DNA of 64,000 nucleotides from NCBI GenBank assembly GCA_033283385.1, contig JAWMQQ010000003.1, forward strand, positions 1-64,000. Direction: 5' to 3'. This stretch comes from Mangrovimicrobium sp033283385. GTDB taxonomy: Bacteria; Pseudomonadota; Gammaproteobacteria; Pseudomonadales; Halieaceae. Below the pieces are notes generated by a model, which saw only the letters and a list, made by a program, of their open reading frames with translations, had not been told where the DNA came from and did not search any database. This document shows positions 8,639 through 17,062 of the stretch, piece after piece. Position 1 is the stretch's first letter. The number at the start of each line of letters is the position of its first letter. Position numbers and translations under genes: made by a program.

Positions 8639-9058
8639 ATGCTGGTCATGAAGGCATTGCACATCATCTTCGTTGTCTGCTGGTTCGCGGGGCTGTTCTA
8701 CCTGCCACGTATCCTGGTGAACTACGCCCAGAGCGAGCACCCCGAAACCCGTCAGCTGCTGGCCCAGATGGCGCGGCGCCTGTACCGCTTCGTGACGCCA
8801 TTCCTGTACCTGGTCGTTGCGCTCGGTATCGGCCTGGTCGCCACCAACGCCGGCTACTACCTGCACGCCGGCTGGTTCTGGACCAAGATGGCCTGCATGG
8901 CCGCGCTCATCGCCTATCACATCCAGTGCGGGCGCTATGTCAGGGCGGTCAATGAAAATCGCGACAACCACAGCCCGCGTTTTTACCGCTTTTTCAACGA
9001 AGTCCCGGTGCTGTTCCTGTTCGCCATGGTTTTGCTCGCCGTGCTCAAACCCTTCTGA
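8639..9058 (+). CDS. hemJ: HemJ-type protoporphyrinogen IX oxidase
   Basis: Small four-helix membrane protein (139 aa) of the UPF0093/HemJ family, which oxidises protoporphyrinogen IX to protoporphyrin IX in the penultimate haem steps. The N-terminal KALHIIFVVCWFAGLFYLPR is highly characteristic, with the conserved histidine in helix 1. WFWTKMACM carries the conserved lysine. A start at the second Met (8648) is also possible. It lies between the ClC gene and hemL-hemB, and this context supports a haem role; CopD-like copper proteins share the fold but not this motif. Confidence 0.88.
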   Translation: MLVMKALHIIFVVCWFAGLFYLPRILVNYAQSEHPETRQLLAQMARRLYRFVTPFLYLVVALGIGLVATNAGYYLHAGWFWTKMACMAALIAYHIQCGRYVRAVNENRDNHSPRFYRFFNEVPVLFLFAMVLLAVLKPF

Positions 9059-9137
9059 CGCTGGATATTGCCGCCCCCAGCCCGGATAATCGGCTACCCC
9101 GATACACAGCAAGCCCAACAGCCGGAGTTACCCAAGC

Positions 9138-10418
9138 ATGAGCACCTCAGCACAACTGTTCGAGCGAGCCCGCCAGCACATCCCGGGCGGCGTGAACTCA
9201 CCGGTGCGCGCATTCAAGGCTGTCGGCGGGACCCCTGTGTTTATCGAGCGCAGCGACGGCGCCTGCATCTACGACTGCGAGGGCAGGCGGTACATCGACT
9301 ACGTGCTCTCCTGGGGCCCCATGCTGATGGGCCACAACCACCCCGCGGTGCGCGAGGCGGTGATCCGCCAGTGCGAGAAGGGCCTGAGCTTCGGCACGCC
9401 GACGGAACTGGAAATCGAGATGGCCGACCGCATCTGCGAACTGATGCCGAACATGGACCTGGTGCGCATGGTGAACTCCGGCACCGAGGCCACCATGAGC
9501 GCCATCCGCCTGGCGCGCGGCTACACCGGGCGCGATACCATCGTGAAGTTCGAGGGCTGTTACCACGGCCACTCGGATTCGCTGCTGGTGAAAGCCGGCT
9601 CCGGCGCGCTGACCCTGGGAGTGCCCAGCTCCCCCGGCGTGCCGGCGGCGCTGGCCGACCACACCATGACCCTCACCTACAACGACACCGCCGGGGTGCG
9701 CGAGGCCTTCGCGCAGTACGGTAAGCAGATCGCCTGTGTCATCGTCGAGCCGGTGGCGGGCAACATGAACTGCATCCCGCCGCTGCCGGGCTTCCTGGAA
9801 ACCCTGCGAGAAGTCTGTACCGCCAGCGGCGCGGTACTGATCCTCGATGAGGTGATGACCGGCTTCCGCTTCGGCCTGCAGGGCGCACAGGGCTTCTACG
9901 GCATCGAGGCCGACCTCACCACCCTCGGCAAGGTGATCGGCGGCGGCATGCCGGTGGGCGCCTTCGGCGGCAAGCGCGAAATCATGGAGAAGATCGCGCC
10001 GCTGGGGCCGGTCTACCAGGCGGGCACGCTGTCCGGCAACCCGGTGGCCATGGCCGCGGGGCTGGCCACGCTGGAAATCATCTCCCGGCCCGGTTTTTAC
10101 GACCCGCTGTTCGCGCGCACCGAGGCACTGTGCGCCGGCCTGCGCGGCGCCGCGGCGGAATCCGGCGTGCCGTTCACCACCAATTGCGCGGGCACCATGT
10201 TCGGCGGGTTCTTTACCGCGGAATCCAGCATCGAAAACTACGCGCAGGTGATGGCCTGCGATACGGAGCGCTTCAACCGCTGGTTCCACCACATGCTGGA
10301 CGCGGGAGTCTACCTGGCGCCGGCCTCCTACGAGGCGGGCTTCCTGTCCAGCGCGCATACGGACGCCGACATCGACGCCACGGTCGAAGCGGCCCGCGGC
10401 GCGTTCGCCAAACTGTAA
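9138..10418 (+). CDS. hemL: glutamate-1-semialdehyde 2,1-aminomutase
   Basis: PLP enzyme converting glutamate-1-semialdehyde to 5-aminolevulinate, the C5 route to haem. The 426-aa length is standard. The PLP lysine is Lys265 in TTLGKVIGGGMPVGAFGG, the same number as in E. coli. The gatekeeping helix region YQAGTLSGNPVAMAAG and the substrate motif NSGTEATMSA are intact. It is followed after 13 bp by hemB, which uses its product. Pseudomonas hemL lies elsewhere, so the hemJ-hemL-hemB grouping looks lineage-specific. Confidence 0.98.
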   Translation: MSTSAQLFERARQHIPGGVNSPVRAFKAVGGTPVFIERSDGACIYDCEGRRYIDYVLSWGPMLMGHNHPAVREAVIRQCEKGLSFGTPTELEIEMADRICELMPNMDLVRMVNSGTEATMSAIRLARGYTGRDTIVKFEGCYHGHSDSLLVKAGSGALTLGVPSSPGVPAALADHTMTLTYNDTAGVREAFAQYGKQIACVIVEPVAGNMNCIPPLPGFLETLREVCTASGAVLILDEVMTGFRFGLQGAQGFYGIEADLTTLGKVIGGGMPVGAFGGKREIMEKIAPLGPVYQAGTLSGNPVAMAAGLATLEIISRPGFYDPLFARTEALCAGLRGAAAESGVPFTTNCAGTMFGGFFTAESSIENYAQVMACDTERFNRWFHHMLDAGVYLAPASYEAGFLSSAHTDADIDATVEAARGAFAKL

Positions 10419-10431
10419 GGGAGTGCAAGGC

Positions 10432-11439
10432 ATGAGTTTCTCCACCGCGCGAGGCCCCTTCCCCACCACCCGTATGCGCCGGCTGCGGGCCAGCGAGTTC
10501 GCCCGCCGCCTGGTGCGCGAAAACCAGCTGAGCCCGGCGGACTTCATCTACCCGGTGTTCGTGCTGGAGGGATACGGGGTGCGCGAGGCGGTGCCCTCCA
10601 TGCCCGGGGTCGAGCGCCAGAGCATCGACCTGCTGGTGGAAACCGCGCGCGAGGCATACGCACTGGGCATACCGGCCATCGCCCTGTTCCCGGTGGTGGG
10701 AGCCGAAAGAAAATCGCTGCAGGCCGAGGAAGCCTGGAACCCCGATGGCCTGGCACAGCGTGCGGTGCGGGCGCTGAAGGAAGAACTGCCTGAGCTGGGC
10801 GTGATGACCGATGTCGCGCTGGACCCGTTCACCACCCACGGCCAGGACGGCATCATCGACGAGAGCGGGTATGTCCTGAACGACGTCACCACCGAAGCGC
10901 TGGTGAAGCAGGCGCTTTCGCATGCCGCCGCCGGCGCCGACGTGGTCGCACCCTCGGACATGATGGACGGGCGCATCGGCGCCATTCGCGCCGCACTGGA
11001 AGCGCAGTCCCATCCCAACACCCTGATCATGGCCTATGCGGCCAAGTACGCCTCCAGCTACTACGGCCCCTTCCGCGACGCGGTGGGTAGCGCGGGCAAC
11101 CTCGCCGGCGGCAACAAGTACAGCTACCAGATGGACCCGGCCAACAGCGACGAGGCACTGCACGAGTGCGCGCTGGACCTCGCCGAGGGCGCCGACATGA
11201 TCATGGTCAAGCCCGGCATGCCCTACCTCGACGTGGTGCACCGGGTGAAGCATGAACTGAAAGCGCCGGTCTTCGCCTACCAGGTGAGCGGCGAGTACGC
11301 CATGCACCAGGCCGCCTTCGAGCGCGGCTGGCTGGATCGCGATGCCGTCACGCTTGAATCACTGCTGGCGTTCAAGCGCGCGGGCTGCGACGGTATCCTC
11401 ACCTACTTCGCCATCGAAGCCGCCAGACTGCTGCAGTAA
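10432..11439 (+). CDS. hemB: porphobilinogen synthase (delta-aminolevulinate dehydratase), Mg-type
   Basis: Condenses two 5-aminolevulinate molecules into porphobilinogen. The ATG at 10432 is chosen because AAGGGAG lies 8 nt upstream; a GTG nine bases earlier is in frame. Two Schiff-base lysines are at Lys205 (AYAAKYASSYYGPFR) and Lys260 (IMVKPGMPYLD), matching the numbering of the P. aeruginosa enzyme. The metal loop reads DVALDPFTTHGQDG, with aspartates and none of the three zinc cysteines of the E. coli type, so the enzyme should depend on magnesium rather than zinc. It is cotranscribed with hemL. Confidence 0.98.
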   Translation: MSFSTARGPFPTTRMRRLRASEFARRLVRENQLSPADFIYPVFVLEGYGVREAVPSMPGVERQSIDLLVETAREAYALGIPAIALFPVVGAERKSLQAEEAWNPDGLAQRAVRALKEELPELGVMTDVALDPFTTHGQDGIIDESGYVLNDVTTEALVKQALSHAAAGADVVAPSDMMDGRIGAIRAALEAQSHPNTLIMAYAAKYASSYYGPFRDAVGSAGNLAGGNKYSYQMDPANSDEALHECALDLAEGADMIMVKPGMPYLDVVHRVKHELKAPVFAYQVSGEYAMHQAAFERGWLDRDAVTLESLLAFKRAGCDGILTYFAIEAARLLQ

Positions 11440-11443
11440 TCCC

Positions 11444-12076
11444 ATGCTCCGCCAGCTGCCAGCCCTGCTCGCCCTGCTGATCCTGTCACCCGCGCCTGTG
11501 CAGGCGCAGGAGGCTTGCAGCTGCCTGTGGCAGGGTTCCTTCGCGGATGTGGAGGGCAAGGCGGATCTGGTGGTCAGCGGCGTGGTCAGCGCCAGCAAGG
11601 GCAATTCCATCGACCTGGAACTAATCGAGACCCTGCGCGGGGAATCCACGCTGCCGGAGGTGAGGGTGTGGATGCAGGCGCGGGACTACTGCCGCCCGCC
11701 GGTGGAGGACTTCCCCGTGGGTTCCAGCTGGGTAATGGCGCTGATCCGGATCGACAGGGACGTGCCGGGCGGCTTCGACCCGGCCACTCCCAACATCAGC
11801 TACGGCCGGATCGGCGACTACTACCTCTCCGCCTGCGGCGGTTACTGGCTCAGCCTGAAGGGCGGGCATGTCACCGGTGCGCTGGTGGACAGCCCGCGCT
11901 GGGTGCGCGAGCCGAAAATGACGCCGGTACTGATGGACGTCGTCGCCGCGTATGTCCACGGCGACATCGATGCGCAGGCGCTGAAGAAAGCCAGCAAGGA
12001 AGACCCGGCGTTGCGCGAGCTCATGCTGGATACCCGCGCCTTCCTGCGCGGGGACGACCCCAACACCCCCCCGTAG
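11444..12076 (+). CDS. exported protein of unknown function, possibly NTR/TIMP-like
   Basis: 210 aa beginning 4 bp after hemB. MLRQLPALLALLILSPAPVQA is a clear signal peptide, so the product is periplasmic or secreted. The mature protein starts at once with a CSC pair (EACSCLWQGSF), followed by ADLVVSGVVSAS. This layout resembles NTR/TIMP OB-fold domains, in which an N-terminal CxC precedes a strand reading ADVVVxGxV. Later cysteines (RDYCRPP, SACGGYW) could pair with them. The fold is inference. The stop TAG is contributed by the head of the adjacent GTAG repeat. Confidence 0.7.
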   Translation: MLRQLPALLALLILSPAPVQAQEACSCLWQGSFADVEGKADLVVSGVVSASKGNSIDLELIETLRGESTLPEVRVWMQARDYCRPPVEDFPVGSSWVMALIRIDRDVPGGFDPATPNISYGRIGDYYLSACGGYWLSLKGGHVTGALVDSPRWVREPKMTPVLMDVVAAYVHGDIDAQALKKASKEDPALRELMLDTRAFLRGDDPNTPP

Positions 12077-12189
12077 GAGCCTGCTACGCAGGCGATAGAT
12101 TCCGCGCTGAACCGATCGCGCCCGTAGGAGCCTGCTACGCAGGCGATAGATTCCGCGCTGGACCGATCGCGTGCGGAGCGCGCTCCTAC
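12073..12189. repeat. GTAG-headed palindromic repeat array R2
   Basis: Two tandem direct units (starts 12073 and 12124, period 51 bp; GTAGGAGCCTGCTACGCAGG in each) and a terminal inverted CGCGCTCCTAC. It fills the gap of a convergent pair; TAG at 12074-12076 ends the exported-protein gene and, on the other strand, CTA at 12186-12188 ends the Nudix gene. Confidence 0.9.
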
Positions 12190-12854
12190 GGCGACGGCAA
12201 GCCCAGCAACTCGTCCAGCATTCGCAGCGACAGGCCCCAGATACACCGCCCATCATAGTTGTAACAGGGCAGCCGGAACCGCAGTATGCGCCGCTGCCAG
12301 ATCATCTGCTCGCGGTTGCCGGCGTCGGCGAGAAACGCCAGCGGCACCCACACCACCTCATCCACCTCGTAATTGGGCGCGAAGTCCACCTCGCGCTCCA
12401 GCAGGAAGACAAAGGGGCTGACCGCCATGCCCAGCCCGCGCCGCGGTCGCGCGCGCAGGTCCGAGAGGCGCCCCATGTAGCGGTCGTCCGGCGTCAGCGA
12501 CAGCCCGATCTCTTCCTCGGTCTCGCGCAGGGCGGTGGCGAAGCCGTGGGCGTCGTCGGTTTCCATGCGCCCGCCGGGAAAGGCCATGTGGCCGGACCAG
12601 CGGTCGCCCTCCCGCTCGGCGCGCTTAATCATTAGAATGTGCAGCTCGCTGTCGCGCTGCTGCAGGATCATCGCCACCGCGGAGCGGCGCATCCACGCTC
12701 GCAGCAGGGGCTTTTTCGGTTTCAGGGTGGCCAGTCGGGCCTCGATGGTCTGTAGCAGTGCCTGGGACAACAGTCGAATTTCCGGATCAGGAGTATCAAT
12801 GTCCGCCAATGTTAACAGGTCGCGCGATCGGCGCGGCGCAGCTTCAACTCGCAT
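12186..12854 (-). CDS. Nudix hydrolase, CoA-pyrophosphatase (NudL/YeaB) type
   Basis: Hydrolyses nucleoside-diphosphate derivatives; the family suggests coenzyme A or acyl-CoA, giving 3',5'-ADP and 4'-phosphopantetheine. The Nudix box lies in AFPGGRMETDDAHGF followed by ALRETEEEIGL, with the spacing seen in YeaB-like members. The RSAVAMIL and LPCYNYDGRCIWGLS segments also match that subfamily. The ATG at 12854 gives 222 aa, about 30 aa longer at the N-terminus than E. coli NudL; a TTG further in is an alternative. The start codon is 6 bp from that of the divergent ATPase gene. Confidence 0.85.
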   Translation of the reverse strand: MRVEAAPRRSRDLLTLADIDTPDPEIRLLSQALLQTIEARLATLKPKKPLLRAWMRRSAVAMILQQRDSELHILMIKRAEREGDRWSGHMAFPGGRMETDDAHGFATALRETEEEIGLSLTPDDRYMGRLSDLRARPRRGLGMAVSPFVFLLEREVDFAPNYEVDEVVWVPLAFLADAGNREQMIWQRRILRFRLPCYNYDGRCIWGLSLRMLDELLGLPSP

Positions 12855-12860
12855 GGCGGC

Positions 12861-14342
12861 ATGGGTATGAGCGAACAGGCGCTGCTCACCCTGGACCGCG
12901 TCAGCCTCGTCTACCGCGCCCTGCCGGCGCTGGAGCAGCTCAGCTGGGCTCCGCAGGCGGGCCAGCAGTGGGCCTGCCTCGGCCCCAACGGCAGCGGCAA
13001 GACCAGCCTGGCGCGGGTACTCAGCGGGCAGGCCGCGCATTTTTCCGGCGATTACACGCGCTCGGGGGAGCTGGACCGCCAGGGTGTCGCCTACGTCTGC
13101 TTCGAGCAGGCGAAGACCCTGTGCGACCGCGACCGCAAGCTGGACGATTCCGAGACCCGCGCCGACGCCAGCGACCCCGGCACCACGGTGGCCAGCGCGA
13201 TCCTGCGGGGCCGCGCGCCGACTGATGCCTTCGAGCACTGGGTCGACCGCCTGCGCATCCGCCACATCCTCGGGCGCGGGCTGCGCTATATCTCCACCGG
13301 CGAGATGCGCAAGACGCTGCTGATCCGCGCAATCCTCAGCGAGCCAGCGCTACTCATCCTCGACAGCCCCCTGGACGGCCTGGACCGGGCGACCCGGGAG
13401 GAGCTCTCACGGGTCATCGACGAACTGCTGCACAGCGAACTCAGCCTGTTACTGCTGTGCCGCGACCTGGACGACCTGCCGATGGGCGTCAGCCACCTGC
13501 TGGTGCTGGACGGCGGTCGCGCCGTGAAGCAGGGAGAGCGCCGCGAGGTACTCGGCGACCTGCGCGTCAGCGCGCTGATGCAGCCGCCATTGCCGCGCCT
13601 GGAATCGCTGCCCGCGCCGATGGAGCGCCCCTACACCCTGCCCGCCGGGGGCCCGCTGCTGGAACTGCGCGGGGTTAACGTCAGCTACGGCGATACCCGG
13701 GTGCTGCGCGACGTGTACTGGCGCTTCGACCGCGGCCAGCACTGCGCCGTCGCCGGGCCCAACGGTTGCGGCAAGAGTACCCTGCTGTCACTGGTCACCG
13801 GCGACAACCACAAGGCCTACGGCCAGGACATCACCCTGTTCGGCCGCCGCCGCGGCTCCGGCGAGAGCGTGTGGGAAATCAAGCAGAAGTACGGCCAGGT
13901 GGATACCCAGTTGCACCTGAACTTCGCCCGCGGCATGCGTGTGCTGGAGGTGGTGGTCTCGGGCTTCTTCGACACCATCGGCCTGTACGACGACTGGGGC
14001 GACCGCCAGCGCGACCGCGCCCTGCAGTGGCTGGACGCGCTGGGCATGGGCGAGTACGCAAAGGAGAGCTTCGACGCGCTGTCCTTCGGCCTGCAGCGCA
14101 TGGCGCTGCTGGCACGGGCGATGGTCAAGTCACCCGCGATCCTGCTGCTGGACGAGCCCACGCTGGGACTGGACGGCTTTCACCGGCGGCTGTTCCTGCG
14201 CGCGGTGGACCACGTCGCGGCACAGTCCGACACGCAAATCATCTTCGTCAGCCACTCCGAGGGCGACCTGCCCGCCTGCATCAACCAGCGGCTGCTGTTC
14301 GAGCCGCGCGAAGACGGTTTCGACCTGGTCGAGTCCCCGTAG
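12861..14342 (+). CDS. twin ABC ATPase, ModF-like
   Basis: 493 aa with two fused ABC ATPase domains and no membrane part, like E. coli ModF. Domain 1: Walker A GPNGSGKTSL (about 34-43), signature-like STGEMRKT, Walker B LLILDSPLDGLD. Domain 2: Walker A GPNGCGKSTL (about 299-308), signature LSFGLQRM, Walker B ILLLDEPTLGLD. In domain 1 the catalytic glutamate after Walker B is replaced by serine (LDSP instead of LDEP), so only site 2 looks hydrolytically complete. No modABC or molybdenum gene is nearby, so a molybdate role is doubtful. Starts at 12861 and 12867 are both possible. Stop TAG lies in repeat R3. Confidence 0.85.
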   Translation: MGMSEQALLTLDRVSLVYRALPALEQLSWAPQAGQQWACLGPNGSGKTSLARVLSGQAAHFSGDYTRSGELDRQGVAYVCFEQAKTLCDRDRKLDDSETRADASDPGTTVASAILRGRAPTDAFEHWVDRLRIRHILGRGLRYISTGEMRKTLLIRAILSEPALLILDSPLDGLDRATREELSRVIDELLHSELSLLLLCRDLDDLPMGVSHLLVLDGGRAVKQGERREVLGDLRVSALMQPPLPRLESLPAPMERPYTLPAGGPLLELRGVNVSYGDTRVLRDVYWRFDRGQHCAVAGPNGCGKSTLLSLVTGDNHKAYGQDITLFGRRRGSGESVWEIKQKYGQVDTQLHLNFARGMRVLEVVVSGFFDTIGLYDDWGDRQRDRALQWLDALGMGEYAKESFDALSFGLQRMALLARAMVKSPAILLLDEPTLGLDGFHRRLFLRAVDHVAAQSDTQIIFVSHSEGDLPACINQRLLFEPREDGFDLVESP

Positions 14343-14399
14343 GAGCCTGCTATGCAGGCGATCCGTTCACGCGCGATCGCCTGCATAGCAGGCTCCTAC
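14339..14399. repeat. GTAG-headed palindromic repeat R3 (perfect inverted pair)
   Basis: A direct unit GTAGGAGCCTGCTATGCAGG continuing to GCGAT (14339-14362) and its exact inverse (14376-14399) form a perfect 24-bp stem with a 13-nt loop between the convergent ATPase and TPR genes. Its TAG ends the ATPase gene. The stem could act as a bidirectional transcript end, although no T-run follows. Confidence 0.92.
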
Positions 14400-14407
14400 A
14401 GAGTCAC

Positions 14408-14854
14408 TCAGTTGAGAAATGCCCGCAGGGCGTTGCACTGCGCCGCGCCGCCGCAGTAGAGCAGGCCCCGCTCGGCCACGGTGCGGGCCTTGTCCGCATG
14501 ACCCGCAGCAGCCTGGGTGCGCGCCATCGCCAGGTAAACCTCCGCGTTGTCCGGATCGATGCGCTGGGCGCGCTCGAGGATCGCCAGTGCCTGGTCGTAA
14601 TCACCCCTGGCCCGGGCGCTGTCGGCCTTGGCCAGCAGGCTGGTTTGCGCCTGGGGCACCGGCTCGGGCGTCGCCGGCTCGCGGACGGCGGGGGGCGGTG
14701 CGGGCACGGGGGTACTCGTCCCGGGCTGCGTCGGAGCGGAGGACGGCTCCCCGGTAGTGACCGGCGGCAGCTTGTGCGGCGTGCCGCTACATGCCGCCAG
14801 CAATGCGAGGGAGGATAAAAGCAGGGTAGCGAGCAGGGATCGCAGCGGGCTCAC
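14408..14854 (-). CDS. small TPR lipoprotein
   Basis: 148 aa from a GTG start with GGAGCG upstream; a longer frame lacks a ribosome site. The signal sequence ends in the lipobox LALLAAC, so the mature protein begins with a lipidated cysteine. A proline/threonine-rich linker (about 28-70) leads to roughly one and a half tetratricopeptide repeats (LLAKADSARARGDYDQALAI, then DPDNAEVYLAMARTQAAAG). A cysteine pair near the C-terminus (LLYCGGAAQCNAL) could form a disulfide. It is probably an outer-membrane-anchored scaffold for protein contacts; no specific role can be assigned. Confidence 0.8.
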   Translation of the reverse strand: MSPLRSLLATLLLSSLALLAACSGTPHKLPPVTTGEPSSAPTQPGTSTPVPAPPPAVREPATPEPVPQAQTSLLAKADSARARGDYDQALAILERAQRIDPDNAEVYLAMARTQAAAGHADKARTVAERGLLYCGGAAQCNALRAFLN

Positions 14855-15019
14855 GGGACGCTCCGGATTTGAAGGGAGGGGCAGTGTACCGCAATCCGCC
14901 GGCAAGGCGGAGTCCGCCCCGGCGATACAACCTGGGTCAGGTTTCGGCCGATTTTTCCAGCCGCGCAAGCCCGATGGTGGCAAAATGTCCCGATACTAGG
15001 CTCAGGGAGGGAACTCCTG

Positions 15020-17062
15020 GTGTCCCCACGCTGGCTGTTGCTGATGACCTTAGCGCTGTGCGCCGCCTGCACCCAGGTGGAAACCCGCCCGCCGCTGGGC
15101 GAGGAGGTACCTGACGACCCGGTCCTCGAGGCGGAGGAAGCCTGGTACAGCGCCGACAGTTACTACCTGAAGTACCGCCGCGGGGACGAAGTATTCTACA
15201 CCGCGGGCAGCCTGCTCACCGGTCGCCACCTGAAACCGGCGGAGAGCCACTCCGGCTACGGGCCTGCCCGGGTGGAGCCGCTGCTGCCGCAACCGCCGCT
15301 GGATTGGCCAGAGTTGCGCGAATCGATGACGCCCATACCGATTCTCGGGATCGATGCCTGGACACGCTTTCGCGACAGGATCTTCGCCGACATCGTGCCG
15401 CACCGGCGGAACACCGGGGTCATCGTCAGCCTCGAACGCGGTGACTATTTCTTCTTTTATGACTCGCAGGGCAGGTTCCGGGCACGCCGGCTGATCGACA
15501 AACCGCCCTGGTACCGCGTCTCGGGACGCGTCGATCTCGTCGAGTACTACGACAGCTGGGCGCCCGAACTGCAGAACCTGCTGCGCGAGGAAGGCATCGA
15601 CTCGGATGAGGTCCTGTTCAACACCGGCGATCTCGAGGCCGGTGCCATCCCCTTCATCTACATCAACACCCGCGAGCAGCTGGTCGTCCTGATGCTTTAC
15701 GAGGAGGTCCCGGCCGAGCTCACGGCAGAGCTACCCACCTCCCACTGGCTGCAGGCGCTGTGGCATTTCGTCGGCAGCCACACCTACTCCATTCCCCTGC
15801 GCCCGTTCAGCTCCGTGCAAAGCCTGCTGGCGCTGCTGGCCGACACTGTCGTGCAATCCGGTTCTGCATTGATCAGTACGCAGCCACCGGCGGAGCCGCC
15901 CCCACCGCTGGGCGATGCGGCCCCGATGGACCTGGCGGCCTGGGAGGAGGAACTGGACCGCCGCCTGCAGCGCCCGGCGAGCCGCGGCAAGCTGGACTTT
16001 CTGGTCGACGGCGAGAGCTTCTTCCCGCGGTTCATCGACGCTGTCACCTCGGCACAGTCAACGGTGGATATCCGGGCCTATATCTTCGACAACGACGATA
16101 TCGCACTGCGCGTCGCCGAGCTGCTGAAGCGGCGCTCGCTGGAAGGTATCGACACCCGGGTGCTGTTCGACGGTCTGGGCACCATCACCGCCGGCGCAGA
16201 ACATTCCGCCAGCCTGCCACCCGGGCACCGCGCCCCCCTTTCCATGCACGGTTACCTGGAGGAGGGCTCCCGGGTAGATGTGCGCAGCCTGAAGAACACC
16301 TGGCTGACCGGCGACCATGTAAAGACCATGGTCATCGACCGGCGGCTGGCGTTCCTCGGCGGCATGAACATCGGTCGCGAATACCGCTACGACTGGCATG
16401 ACCTCATGGTCCAGGTGACCGGCCCGGTGGTCGATGAGATCAACCGGGATTTCGATGCCGCGTGGACCGATGCGGGCTGGCTGGGCGATTTCGGCCTGCT
16501 GGTGCGCAGCCCGTCAAAACCCGTCAATGCAGGCGGGGAGGGCTACCCCCTGAGACTGGTCTACACCCGGCCCGGCCAGCAGGAGATATTTACCCTGCAA
16601 CGCGAGGCCATACGCCGCGCGCGCAGCTACATCTATATCGAGAACGCCTACTTCACCGACGACGAACTGCTGCGCGAACTGATCGACGCCCGCCGGCGCG
16701 GGGTCGACGTGCGGGTGATCATCCCGCTGGAAACCGACCGCGGCCTGATCACCCGCAATATCGCCCTGGCCGCCAACCAGATGCTGGCCCACGGCATCCG
16801 CGTGCACATCTACCCCGGATTCACCCACGCCAAGGCGGCGATATTCGACGGCTGGGCCTGCCTGGGGAGCGCGAACCTGGACCGCCTGAGCCTGAAGATA
16901 AACCGCGAGACCAATATCGCCACGTCACACCCGGAGGCGGTGCGTGAACTGCTCGATGAGTTGTTCCTGCCGGACTTTGCCGTCGCACCGCGGCTCGAGA
17001 AGCCCCTGCCGGAAAAGTGGACCGACGGACTGGTCGAGCTGCTCGGCGACTACATCTTCTGA
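15020..17062 (+). CDS. phospholipase D-family lipoprotein (cardiolipin synthase-like)
   Basis: 680 aa; GTG start with GGGAGGGAA upstream. The signal peptide ends in LALCAAC, a lipobox. About 300 aa of N-terminal sequence without a recognised motif precede the PLD part. Two complete HxKxxxxD motifs are visible, DHVKTMVIDRRLAF (about residue 433) and THAKAAIFDGWACLGSANLD (about residue 596), each followed by the usual glycine/serine/asparagine. Such enzymes transfer or cleave phosphatidyl groups. Cardiolipin synthases are normally about 400-480 aa and membrane-embedded, so the long lipoprotein form is unusual. Its stop codon touches that of PBP1b. Confidence 0.85.
   Translation: MSPRWLLLMTLALCAACTQVETRPPLGEEVPDDPVLEAEEAWYSADSYYLKYRRGDEVFYTAGSLLTGRHLKPAESHSGYGPARVEPLLPQPPLDWPELRESMTPIPILGIDAWTRFRDRIFADIVPHRRNTGVIVSLERGDYFFFYDSQGRFRARRLIDKPPWYRVSGRVDLVEYYDSWAPELQNLLREEGIDSDEVLFNTGDLEAGAIPFIYINTREQLVVLMLYEEVPAELTAELPTSHWLQALWHFVGSHTYSIPLRPFSSVQSLLALLADTVVQSGSALISTQPPAEPPPPLGDAAPMDLAAWEEELDRRLQRPASRGKLDFLVDGESFFPRFIDAVTSAQSTVDIRAYIFDNDDIALRVAELLKRRSLEGIDTRVLFDGLGTITAGAEHSASLPPGHRAPLSMHGYLEEGSRVDVRSLKNTWLTGDHVKTMVIDRRLAFLGGMNIGREYRYDWHDLMVQVTGPVVDEINRDFDAAWTDAGWLGDFGLLVRSPSKPVNAGGEGYPLRLVYTRPGQQEIFTLQREAIRRARSYIYIENAYFTDDELLRELIDARRRGVDVRVIIPLETDRGLITRNIALAANQMLAHGIRVHIYPGFTHAKAAIFDGWACLGSANLDRLSLKINRETNIATSHPEAVRELLDELFLPDFAVAPRLEKPLPEKWTDGLVELLGDYIF

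Noticed and set aside
12861..14342. Molybdate transport assignment for the twin ATPase
   Set aside because: Only the domain layout is ModF-like; no modABC, Mop domain or molybdenum cofactor gene is nearby, so the substrate is left open.
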